DNA of 64,000 bases from Hortaea werneckii (lineage: Eukaryota > Ascomycota > Dothideomycetes > Mycosphaerellales > Teratosphaeriaceae). Location of the stretch: positions 1 through 64,000 of the forward strand of contig JBAOKB010000080.1 of the NCBI GenBank assembly GCA_037044905.1, written 5' to 3'. Positions 55,980-64,000 of this stretch are shown piece by piece (positions within the stretch are counted from its first letter, which is position 1; each line of letters begins with the position of its first letter). The translations under genes and the position numbers were made by a program. The notes beneath the pieces were generated by a model, which saw nothing but the letters and a program-made list of their open reading frames with translations, had not been told where the DNA came from and searched no databases.

Positions 55980-56619
55980 ATGTCTTTGTGTCAAACAAGG
56001 CTACAGGAGGAGAGGTACGCTCTGTGGCCACCTGTTGAAGCCAACTACTAATTAGTTCGCTCAGGAAGACGTGGCGCAAAGACCACCCTTTCGGCTTCGT
56101 CGCGAGACCCATGAAGACACCCCAAGGCGCACTCGATCTGAAGCGCTGGGACTGCGCCATCCCAGGCAAAGAGAAGACACTTTGGGATGGCGGCCTGTTC
56201 AAGCTGGAGATGCAGTTCCCTGACGGTAGGTCATGCAATGTTCCATCACGGAAGGGAGTTAGAGCCGCAGCTGACAGCAAGACAGAATACCCAACGAAGC
56301 CGCCGAAGTGTATGCCTCCCCCCACACATCCTTCTCAATACAACCTTCTGACCTCAGTCACACAGGCAAATTCGTCCCCCCGCTCTTCCACCCCAATGTC
56401 TACCCTTCCGGCACCGTCTGTCTCAGCATCCTGAACGAAGAAGAAGGCTGGCGGCCCGCCATCACCGTCAAGCAGATCCTCCTCGGCATCCAGATGCTGC
56501 TCGACGAAGTCAATCCCGAGTCCCCCGCCCAGGCCGATGCGTATAACCTGTACAAGAAGGACCGCGCGGCCTACGAGAAGAAGGTGCGGCAGGTGGTGAG
56601 GGATAATCCTGCGCCGTAA
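55980..56619 (+). CDS. ubc9: SUMO-conjugating enzyme E2 (Ubc9)
   Basis: Exons 55980-56014, 56065-56225, 56286-56309 (24 nt) and 56366-56619; introns of 50, 60 and 56 nt; 157 aa, the typical Ubc9 length. It contains WRKDHPFGFVARP (SUMO-binding N-terminal helix), PPKCKFVPPLFHPNVYPSG, and the catalytic Cys at about residue 92 in SGTVCLSIL. The HPN motif and the ITVKQILLGIQMLL helix are intact. Ubc9 takes SUMO from the Aos1-Uba2 E1 and transfers it to lysines, mostly in the nucleus. The four-exon model reproduces yeast and human sequence nearly continuously. Confidence 0.98.
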
Positions 56620-57500
56620 GCGGTGTGTTTGTCTTGATTCGGCGTGGAAAGTTTGGGTGAGAAGTGTTCTGGACCAGCCAGCCGAACTCGTTTTCTTCTC
56701 TTTCTTTTCTGAAGAGACTAGAGATGAGGAGAATGATGCTTCACAGCGATTGACTCACGATTGACGATTATTAGCGATGGCGTTGGGAGGAGTAGCGGGG
56801 AGATGCAAAAATGGCCGTCCCGAGAGCTCTCATGCCCGTGGATAAGACGTTGCTAGATAGCTTTCACAATGATCTTTGTGCTGCATATCGTTCTCCATGT
56901 GTATCTTTTCATATTTCCTTTCCTTGACGCTTTTCCGATGACAAGCATGCGAATAGGTCTTCAACTGCTTGGATCAGGTCCTATCGATTTCCTTTCGCAT
57001 CTTCTCCGCATTGCCTCATCAGTTTCGACCAGGTTCATCAGGAAAACAATTCTTACTCCTTGTGACTGTCATCTTTTGCTGGATCATCTCCTCGAACTTG
57101 TTCATGGACAGTAAAAGGGACCAGTGCAATTGATTAAACTTTCGGCTCCTCCGTAACCCTGATTCCCGCAGCTCGTCCATCACCCCACCGATCTCGCTAT
57201 CAAAAAGTTGACGGGATGCGATCTGGACGCGCCCCGCTTAGGTCATTGTCTATGATTCTTGGGATTGAATTTTTTCTTGGGCAGCCATTGGGTCTCCCAC
57301 GTCTTGGTTATAAGTATTTCGTGTGAAGATCTACTAATCTACGTACTTGCGTGCCATTCCCACGTACTGCTTCCAGCCCTTCTGTCGCGTTGAAAGCGGG
57401 AACCTGAGGTGAAAGTCATACCCAAGGAAAAAGCTGATCTCTCAGCTCATCCACCTAACCTCCTACACCTACTCCTCCCACACTCTTCAGACTGCCCGCC
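56620..57500. promoter_or_regulatory. UBC9 3' flank and aro2 promoter region
   Basis: 881 bp in tandem orientation. A perfect TGACTCA at 56751-56757, the CPC1/Gcn4 consensus, lies 744 bp before the aro2 ATG. It may equally be chance. No gene seen. Confidence 0.4.
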
Positions 57501-58784
57501 ATGTCCACCTTCGGCTCCCACTTCCGCGTCACGACGTATGGCGAGTCTCACGGCCGCAGCGTGGGCGCCATCATCGACGGCTGCCCGCCAGGCCTCCAAC
57601 TCACCGACGCCGACATCCAACCCCAAATGACCCGCCGCCGCCCAGGCCAATCCGCCCTCTCCACCCCCCGTGATGAGAAAGACCGCGTGGAGATCCAATC
57701 CGGCACCGAATTCGGCATCACCCTCGGCACGCCCATCGGCGTGCGCGTCATGAACGAAGACCAACGACCCAAAGACTACGGCGCCGAAGCCAACGCCGGC
57801 AACGAGAACGCCAAAGCCAAAAACATCGACGCCTTCCCGCGCCCCAGCCACGCCGACTGGACCTACCTTGAAAAATACGGCGTCAAGGCCTCCTCAGGCG
57901 GGGGTCGCAGCAGCGCCCGCGAAACCATCGGCCGTGTCGCCGCCGGCGCCATCGCAGACAAGTACCTCCGCGAGGCCTGGGGCGTCGAAATCGTCGCGTT
58001 CACTTCCTCCGTCGGTCCCGAGAAGCTCTTCCCCCCGACCCTCGAACACCCTACCCCCAGCACGAACCCGGCCTTTTTGGACTTGATCAGCAAGATTACG
58101 CGGGACGGCGTGGACGAGTTCCTCCCCGTGCGGTGTCCGGACATGGGCACCTGCAAGCGCATGGAGGAGGTCATCGCGCACTTCCGCGACCGCAAGGACA
58201 GCATCGGAGGCCAAGTCACCTGTGTGATCCGACGGTGTCCGAGCGGGCTCGGCGAGCCCTGCTTCGATAAGCTGGAGGCCAAGCTCGCGCACGCTATGCT
58301 GAGTATCCCCGCGACCAAGGGGTTCGAGATCGGGTCTGGGTTCGGGGGTTGTGAAGTCCCGGGCTCTAAGCACAACGATGCTTTTATCAAGGCTCCCGCC
58401 GAAGACGGCGAGGCTGTTGCTGCGGGACAGAGTAGGCCTAGATTGACTACTAAGACGAATAATTCGGGCGGTATCCAGGGCGGCATCACGAACGGTGCGC
58501 CGATCTACTTCAACGTCGCTTTCAAACCCCCCGCGACAATCGGCCATGCGCAGGAGACCGCGGGCTACGATGAGAATGTCGGTGTCTTGGAGGCCAAGGG
58601 CCGACACGACCCTTGCGTTATTCCCCGTGCGGTGCCCATCGTCGAGTCCATGGCCGCTTTGGTCGTTATGGATGCGCTCATGGCCCAGAGCGCACGGCAG
58701 GCTACTCGGGGTCTCCTGCCAAAGCTCCCGGAGACTATCCCGTTGAAGGAGCAGGCTAGTAATCTTCTCTCTGGCGCTTCGTGA
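57501..58784 (+). CDS. aro2: Chorismate synthase
   Basis: Single exon, 427 aa, ATG at 57501. It starts STFGSHFRVTTYGESHG, with the family signatures GESHG, RRRPGQ, KYGVKASSGGGRSSARET and IGGQVTCVIRR, then ATKGFEIGSGF, NNSGGIQGGITNG and the C-terminal R(H)DPCV(I)PRAVPIVE. It removes phosphate from EPSP to form chorismate, the last common step to aromatic amino acids, needing reduced FMN. In fungi the enzyme is bifunctional, with its own NADPH-dependent flavin reductase activity. Family and function are certain. Confidence 0.98.
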   Translation: MSTFGSHFRVTTYGESHGRSVGAIIDGCPPGLQLTDADIQPQMTRRRPGQSALSTPRDEKDRVEIQSGTEFGITLGTPIGVRVMNEDQRPKDYGAEANAGNENAKAKNIDAFPRPSHADWTYLEKYGVKASSGGGRSSARETIGRVAAGAIADKYLREAWGVEIVAFTSSVGPEKLFPPTLEHPTPSTNPAFLDLISKITRDGVDEFLPVRCPDMGTCKRMEEVIAHFRDRKDSIGGQVTCVIRRCPSGLGEPCFDKLEAKLAHAMLSIPATKGFEIGSGFGGCEVPGSKHNDAFIKAPAEDGEAVAAGQSRPRLTTKTNNSGGIQGGITNGAPIYFNVAFKPPATIGHAQETAGYDENVGVLEAKGRHDPCVIPRAVPIVESMAALVVMDALMAQSARQATRGLLPKLPETIPLKEQASNLLSGAS

Positions 58785-59529
58785 TCGATTCACTTGTCGC
58801 GCTGCCTAAATGACTTGCATCGAAAGAGGAGGGGGTTCAGAAATGTGTCTTGGGTTAAAAATGACATAGCGTAGGCGTTTTGAACTATGGGATTGGTTCT
58901 GCTGTGCAGTACAGTAAAAAGCTTTGAGGGTAGAAGAGGAAATCAAGGGAATGCCATTGTCTCAGGCCCTGTACGTATGAGCTAGATGGAGTATGCATTA
59001 ACGCCTTTCACGTAGAATGGACGAACGAAATGTCTCAGAGATGTTCTCTTTTCTCCAAATATCCATTGAGGTCTAGATTAAACGGTCGAGGGTAAGGAGA
59101 TGGGTATGTTGAAAGATTCTGGGCCAATCCTATGTCTCAGAGAAGGATCGTCTGAGCTGGAGTCTTGATTTTTTACGAGAAGGTCTCGGGGCAGAACAAA
59201 GTACAATGTAAGTCAGGTCTCAGGTCAATTCCATCGGGCACCCGGGGTCGGAGGAGTATATGAGGTCTTTGAACTCCCTCCTATGGTTCCTTTTTTTCTT
59301 CTTCCTTCTCCAGGCAGGCCTCACAAGAACGAAAAGCAATACATCACACAACACAACTCAAGAAGAAAAAGAAGAAAAAAAGAAAGCAACAAGATCCTAC
59401 TCCCTTTCCTCTTCGACGCCGTTGATTTTATCTCTCGCATCACACATACGCACCCCTTTACAACCCTCACCAACCCTCTCACCACAACCCCTCTCCGTCC
59501 CTTTTCAGAGTCCATCAACCCTCTCCAAG
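58785..59529. other. Intergenic, 745 bp
   Basis: aro2 3' flank and promoter of the next gene. A frame extends upstream of 59530 to 59260, but its sequence is simple (poly-Phe, Lys-Glu). No other gene seen. Confidence 0.5.
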
Positions 59530-60102
59530 ATGTCAGGCTACATCAAAGGCGACGCGCGCCCTCCTCTCCCCGCCACGAGGACTTGGACCAGCGCTCTGCA
59601 AGACTCCCGCTTCCAAATCGGCGCCAACGAAGCGACAATGAACCGCGCCGTCCTCGACGCCCATTCCCAGCGCCATCCCTTTCTGAACGGGGAGCCCGAA
59701 GGCCCGCCGCAGCACCCGCAGGACAATGCGAATGGAGCTCCGGGGAACGGCAACTCTGACGACGACCATCATGGAAATGCGAAGGGCAAATATGCCGATG
59801 ACAAGGGCACCGAGCCTGAAATCCCGTTAGACAACGATCACGATAACAGCAACCCTCCCAGCAACCTCCCTAACATCAACAACAACCCTCCCAACCCCCT
59901 ACCCCTGAACATCACACCCCCTTCCCCCTTCGTCCGCGGCCGCGGCCACGACCCCTACGGTTTTTTTGCGAAAGCGGAGGAGGCGAAACGGAGGCGCGCG
60001 GCCAAGAAGGCCAGAGTTCTGGCGAGGAGGGAAGTGGGGAGGTTGAGGAGGTGGGAGGAGTGGAGGAGGGGGGTTTGGGAGCCGCTTGAGCCGGATGCGT
60101 AG
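59530..60102 (+). CDS. Short disordered fungal protein, unknown
   Basis: From ATG 59530 to TAG 60102, 190 aa. I choose this ATG because the CTCTCCAAG context precedes it and the upstream part of the frame is low complexity. The N-terminus (SGYIKGDARPPLPATRTW then SALQDSRFQIGANEATMN) is well ordered in composition; the middle is Asn/Pro/Asp-rich and disordered. The C-terminus is a Lys/Arg-rich helix (AEEAKRRRAAKKARVLARRE) ending in WEEWRRGVWEPLEPDA, which may bind nucleic acid or act as a nuclear signal. I do not recognise a family. Confidence 0.55.
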   Translation: MSGYIKGDARPPLPATRTWTSALQDSRFQIGANEATMNRAVLDAHSQRHPFLNGEPEGPPQHPQDNANGAPGNGNSDDDHHGNAKGKYADDKGTEPEIPLDNDHDNSNPPSNLPNINNNPPNPLPLNITPPSPFVRGRGHDPYGFFAKAEEAKRRRAAKKARVLARREVGRLRRWEEWRRGVWEPLEPDA

Positions 60103-60454
60103 GTCGGGGAAGGATGGGGGGATAAGGGGGGTTCCTTCGGGGTAAGAAGGGGGAGGGGGATTCCTGTTGGTGGCAGCAGAGGTTCTAGGAGAGGATTGGA
60201 GGGAATGGATGGGCTGTTGGAGGGATGTGGTGATGGGGCTTCAAGAGGTCGCAAGGACTAGATGGAGTGCTGGGGTCGATCTGGGAGGGTGTTTTGGATG
60301 TTGGGGTGGTTATTCAGCTTTGGAGCTGCTCGCTGATATGGCTTTGTTGATATCGTATAATGTGTAAGGTTTAATAGGAGCTGGTTCTCCAAAAATTCCA
60401 GATGATCCCCTATTCATTATCGACTCTTTCGCTCTTGAAGAAACATAGTTGAAG
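60103..60454. other. Intergenic, convergent 3' flanks
   Basis: 352 bp, G-rich in its first half; no gene seen. Confidence 0.5.
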
Positions 60455-61477
60455 CTAATATTCTGGTCCAAAAGGCCCCAACCATTGACTTTCCTCAGGT
60501 GGGAGCTCCTTCAACGTTGCAAACATTTGTCTCACAGCTTCAAGCTCTGTCTCTTTGTTCGCCTCGGATGGTTGTAATTGATGATCGGGTCTCCCACCAC
60601 CGTCCAGATCGATGATCCAGGCATCATTTTGCCGGTCTATGAGCACGTTGTGCGCATTCACGTCTCCCCATATGATGCTGGATTCATGGAGTGTTTGGAT
60701 CGTTGCGAGGACTTGATTGCACCATTTCCCGCTATACGATTGGCGTTCTTTCATATCGGTATCACATAATTTTGTCCCGTCGATCCAGGTAGTGAGGAGG
60801 CCGACTAGAGTAGACGGACCCTCTGTCGTTGCAATTCCTCTAAGTCCCGCAAGTCGGTCGATGCCTCCGGCTCTGTAAATACGTGCTAGTGCGTGCAATT
60901 CTCTCCAAAAATCGGGTTCTTTGAAATCCATAAGGGGCTTGAAAAACATCACGTCATCCTTTACGTCCATTTTATATGGCAAGCTGCTTCCCGGGAAGCA
61001 TTCTCTGACTCTGATGTCGCTGACGTCTATGCTTGGTAAGTCATGGTATTGTTCCGGTAGAGCGGCAAGACTTAATGAGGATATGGGGCCATCGTCGTCG
61101 TTCCGGATGTAGATCTCTGGGTCCTCGGAATTGTCGTGGGGATCCTGTCGCAGATTATACCTTTTGCATTTGACCAGGCGTTCGAGGGTGAAATGCTCGT
61201 CTGGGACGGCATAGCCGGACAGGCTATCCATTGTGTTTGTGAAGGGCGCAATTATTGCATTTTCTAACGCATTTCGGAATTCTTGTATCTGGAGTGACGC
61301 ATGCTTGACCGGATCCTTGATTATGTTAAGATGGTCGTTGTAGTGTGGATTTATCCATCGTAAGTAGGTCGTTGACGGCTCAAGGGTGAATTGAGTCGTG
61401 CGGAAGAGGACTGTAATTTGGGCATTTTCGTTGCTGTAGTCGCTATCAAGCACTAGAGGCTTGGAGAAGGTATCCAT
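60455..61477 (-). CDS. Fungal kinase-like protein (protein kinase/APH fold)
   Basis: Single exon, 340 aa, ATG at 61477. The C-terminal half shows a kinase-like core: a hinge region (TLVGLLTTWIDGTKL), the catalytic loop IIWGDVNAHNVLI with the catalytic-type Asp and Asn, and DLDGG in place of DFG. The canonical N-terminal Gly-rich loop and VAxK lysine are not obvious; a candidate lysine is in VMFFKPLM. The first ~150 residues form a region unlike standard kinases. The set fits the lineage-expanded fungal kinase-like families near APH/ChoK and RIO. Whether it is active is uncertain. No neighbouring gene suggests a role. Confidence 0.7.
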   Translation of the reverse strand: MDTFSKPLVLDSDYSNENAQITVLFRTTQFTLEPSTTYLRWINPHYNDHLNIIKDPVKHASLQIQEFRNALENAIIAPFTNTMDSLSGYAVPDEHFTLERLVKCKRYNLRQDPHDNSEDPEIYIRNDDDGPISSLSLAALPEQYHDLPSIDVSDIRVRECFPGSSLPYKMDVKDDVMFFKPLMDFKEPDFWRELHALARIYRAGGIDRLAGLRGIATTEGPSTLVGLLTTWIDGTKLCDTDMKERQSYSGKWCNQVLATIQTLHESSIIWGDVNAHNVLIDRQNDAWIIDLDGGGRPDHQLQPSEANKETELEAVRQMFATLKELPPEESQWLGPFGPEY

Positions 61478-62067
61478 TTGTTTAGGATATGTGAGGCCCG
61501 GCGTATTTTCCTCGTTTCGACGAGTTCGTTATGAAGTGAAGCAGATGTCCCCTAATACTTCGAAGCCTCATTGGGCCTGTGATTGCGTGGTTATGCTTTC
61601 CGCATCTCGACCGGTATGTTGGGTGAGCAAGTGGTGGCTAATGTAGGGTGACGAAGGTTTGCAGTAGCGTGGTGGGCAGATGCGATCATGGCAGTATGCT
61701 GTATACGCGGCATAGAATTGGACGTTCGGCCTTTTTGATCTTCCACATGAGAGCGAATTATGCGATGTAATCGAAGTATTTTTCAAACACTGCGGGGAGA
61801 ATTTTCAAGGGAAACGGCGATGTTACAAAGGATAAGAATTGCAACAAGGAGAATTGAAAATAGCCAAATCCAGTCTTCCAAGGCCAGTCTTTTGGGATCA
61901 ATTGACACTTGGTTCAGAAACTAGGTGCTACCTTTGGAGTTGTCACCAGAAGGCGCAAGAATGGCCAACCACTGTTCTGGGATGGGCTCGGGTTGCCACA
62001 AAGCTACCTTATTCGCATATCATGGTTACATTGCTATAAATTCTGGAGGTCTTCGCCTGTCTCATGC
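61478..62067. other. Intergenic, 590 bp
   Basis: Promoter of the kinase-like gene and 3' flank of the MRJP gene. Only antisense shadow frames. Confidence 0.5.
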
Positions 62068-63259
62068 TCAGGCATGGTCAATCGGACTTGGTCCCTCACC
62101 AATATCGATCGTATAGACGTGCAGCGGCTTCTCAATATAACTCTCGTTATTGAATGGCGTCCCTCGATTGAGTTGTGTAGCCGGCATCCAGAGCTTTTGT
62201 TGAGAGTCGATCCACATGGCATCTACCCACAACAGTCTCGGATCTTGGACCAGCAACGTCATCGTGCCATTAGGATAGATGCTGATTATTCTCTGGCTGT
62301 CAGTGTCACTGACATAGATATTACCATTTGCATCGATGGCTGTACCGCCTGTAGATGGAGTATGAGCGTATGGCTCACGGTATTGACTTAACACCTGTGC
62401 CAAAGTGGAGTTGTAGAAGGCCTGGTCCAAATATTTCGTCTCAATTCTGCTTAGTCCACCGTTGGCTGGCTGGTAGTAGAACCAGTTTCCGTCTGGACTG
62501 ACCTCGAGATGATCGGCATAGATCCGCTGGAAGGCTCCCTCGGCTGTACGGAGAAGGTTCCCCTCAGCGGAGACGGGCATGTAAGCATCGGTGCTTGGGT
62601 CGTCAATGAGTACCCTTCGCGTGTCGCCTGAGTCCAGGTTTAAGATAATGAGAGCTGGCGCTCCAGCATCCGTGAGGTAGGCGAAGCCGGTGCCAGGGTT
62701 GAAGCGGATATCATCCAATAAGCTGTTGTTGAGCGTAGCGTTCCCCATGGGATATACGCGGCAAACCTCATTCGTCGTAACGTTCACAACTACCAGCTTA
62801 GGGCCATTAGGCAAGATGACGGGCTCGCCAAATCCCGGAGAGCCTACATCGACTATCCAGAGATTCCCGTCGGACCCAATACGTTGTGAATTGGTACGGA
62901 TGAGATGACGAGAAGGGTCATCGCCTTCCGTGTAGTTGTTCCATTGGGCGTTTGGATACGGGGTAGTGGTCTTAGTTTCTTGATCATATTCGACCACCTG
63001 CGGCCCTTTTGAGCCGTCGACGCGGGCATAAAGGACGAAAAGTCGGCCGTCTGGTGTCGTGCTTACGCCATTTGAAGGCTATAAGAAATCAGCATTGTGG
63101 CACTTCTGAACCCATTACCTGATGTTGCTCTCTGCTCACATGCTCTAGAGTAAGTGCATCTTCCACACGAGGATCCTGTGGCCCGTAGTATCTCTGCCCA
63201 GAGCAAAGGGGAGAGATGAATGCCAGAGACAGGCATACAGCGTGGACTAAGCTAGCCAT
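62068..63259 (-). CDS. Secreted major royal jelly protein/yellow-like protein
   Basis: Exons 63119-63259 and 62068-63078; intron of 40 nt (the shortest here); 383 aa. The ATG at 63259 starts a signal peptide (MASLVHAVCLSLAFISPL). The splice joins SREQHQ to PSNGVSTTPDGRLFVLYAR. The rest is a beta-propeller: WIVDVGSPGFGEP, LLDDIRFNPGTGFAYLTDAG, then DHLEVSPDGNWFYYQP and GTAIDANGNIYVSDTDSQRI, the order found in the MRJP/yellow family. Several NxS/T sites fit secretion. Insect relatives act in melanin handling or as nutrient proteins; fungal roles are unknown. The tyrosinase gene at the other end of the window is suggestive but 60 kb away. Confidence 0.85.
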
Positions 63260-64000
63260 CTTTGCAGTCCTTAAATGAGCAAAGAGTTGCAGCACGTTCC
63301 GGGCGAAGCTCTCCAAGCTTTATGCTTCAACTCACAGCTTATGACATCTCCTGTGCATTAAAGACTACTGCATGCATGACTTAAGGATCGTCGAGCCTTC
63401 AGCAAGGGAGTTGATGGCATTGCCTTCACGGCCTTCCGGATATAAGACAAAGTGCCGGATCAACGTCATTTCTCCGCTCTGGTCCTGCCTGTCATAGTAA
63501 GCAAATACCTTTATAAGCTGACGGCTTCTGTGAGACTTTGACATTTCGCAAATATATGAGTTCTCACGTATACAACCGTGTCTTTCAGCAATATTGCTCA
63601 ACAGCCTGCTCATGGATGGAATACCGCCACGCCTGTCGCGGCATAGGCCGAAGTATGGACCAAAGAGGCATCTGACAGTAATCGCTCTCTCTAATGTCTG
63701 GTGGCACTGTTTTCTCTCCCCTCGCTGGTGCTCGGTCTCATGCTTTGGAGGTACGTCGATGCATACAGGCGTCTCTTATCAGCCTCGGAAGAAAGGAAAG
63801 TAGACCATGTTGAGGCTCGAGGATCGCTTTCTCGACCTCGGGCGCCCCGGGCGCCTTTGCCGCGCGGATGTTTCCGAGTCATTGTCCAGTACTTCTCCAC
63901 CACTTCCAAGGTTCCTTTCGACAACTTGGACTTCTCGCACAACCAGACGTGACTGAGATTATCTCTCGATAGATGAACAAGGCTGCATTGAAGACAGGTG
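63260..64000. other. Right edge, no gene recognised
   Basis: MRJP promoter, then a stretch with short frames on both strands (for example 63365-63613 minus, 63701-63952 plus), none with family features. A gene beginning outside the window may enter here. Confidence 0.4.

Noticed and set aside
57894..58793. 299-codon antisense frame over aro2
   Set aside because: A shadow of the strongly conserved chorismate synthase gene.
61909..62391. 160-codon plus-strand frame
   Set aside because: Mostly antisense to the MRJP gene; no features.
44414..63259. Secondary-metabolite or other functional gene cluster
   Set aside because: Neighbouring genes are unrelated housekeeping or orphan genes; there is no synthase backbone gene.
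1..64000. tRNA genes
   Set aside because: I looked by eye for GGTTCRAATCC-type T-arm sequences. Matches such as the one near 49650 lie inside coding sequence and lack the other arms. A tRNAscan run would settle it.

Overview
The window is nuclear DNA from a filamentous ascomycete (Pezizomycotina). The evidence is short GT-AG introns (about 40 to 240 nt) with CTAAC/CTAAT-like branch points, dispersed single genes with no operons, and a typical gene content: PalA/Rim20, a Zn2Cys6 regulator, a fungal tyrosinase, a GH92 mannosidase, a DUF6604-type protein, ASN2 and a RHO1 with a geranylgeranylation CaaX box. A dothideomycete seems most likely, but that is only an impression. Most conserved genes could be spliced by hand into proteins of family-typical length (RPS23 145 aa, UBC9 157 aa, RHO1 192 aa), so those models are firm.

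Layout. 0-6.4 kb: 5' end of a tyrosinase running off the left edge, a spacer, a mitochondrial carrier with an unusual repetitive N-terminus, a ~98-bp tandem repeat array, and a membrane fatty-acid-desaturase-like gene. 6.6-14.1 kb: a GPI-anchored Cys-rich wall protein, a Siw14-like phosphatase and RHO1. 16.4-24 kb: FMT1 and RPS23 (divergent), glutathione reductase and a Zn2Cys6 factor. 24-28.8 kb: a gene-poor stretch with a 24-nt G run and a ~77-bp CT tract. 28.8-38.5 kb: palA, a LURP-one/Tubby-like unknown with a non-canonical intron or an in-frame stop, an acyltransferase-3 protein, a short DUF3632-like gene and an ABC1/ADCK (Mcp2-like) kinase. 39-47.4 kb: mitochondrial porin, asparagine synthetase and a CRAL-TRIO/RhoGAP protein. 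48.4-64 kb: a decayed DUF6604 gene, a mitochondrial J-protein, GH92 mannosidase, complex I PSST subunit, UBC9, chorismate synthase, a disordered unknown protein, a kinase-like protein and a secreted MRJP/yellow-like protein.

The genes do not form one pathway. Loose themes are mitochondrial function (carrier, FMT1, ADCK, porin, J-protein, complex I), Rho/cell-wall control (RHO1, an Ecm25-like RhoGAP, a GPI protein) and amino-acid synthesis (ASN2, ARO2, both with possible CPC1/Gcn4-type TGACTC sites upstream). I found no biosynthetic cluster, CRISPR array, intact transposon, rRNA or convincing tRNA. The oddest objects are the internally deleted DUF6604 gene, the apparent GC-AG intron at 32627-32671, the open upstream frame of the glutathione reductase gene that encodes a presequence-like peptide, and the repeats.
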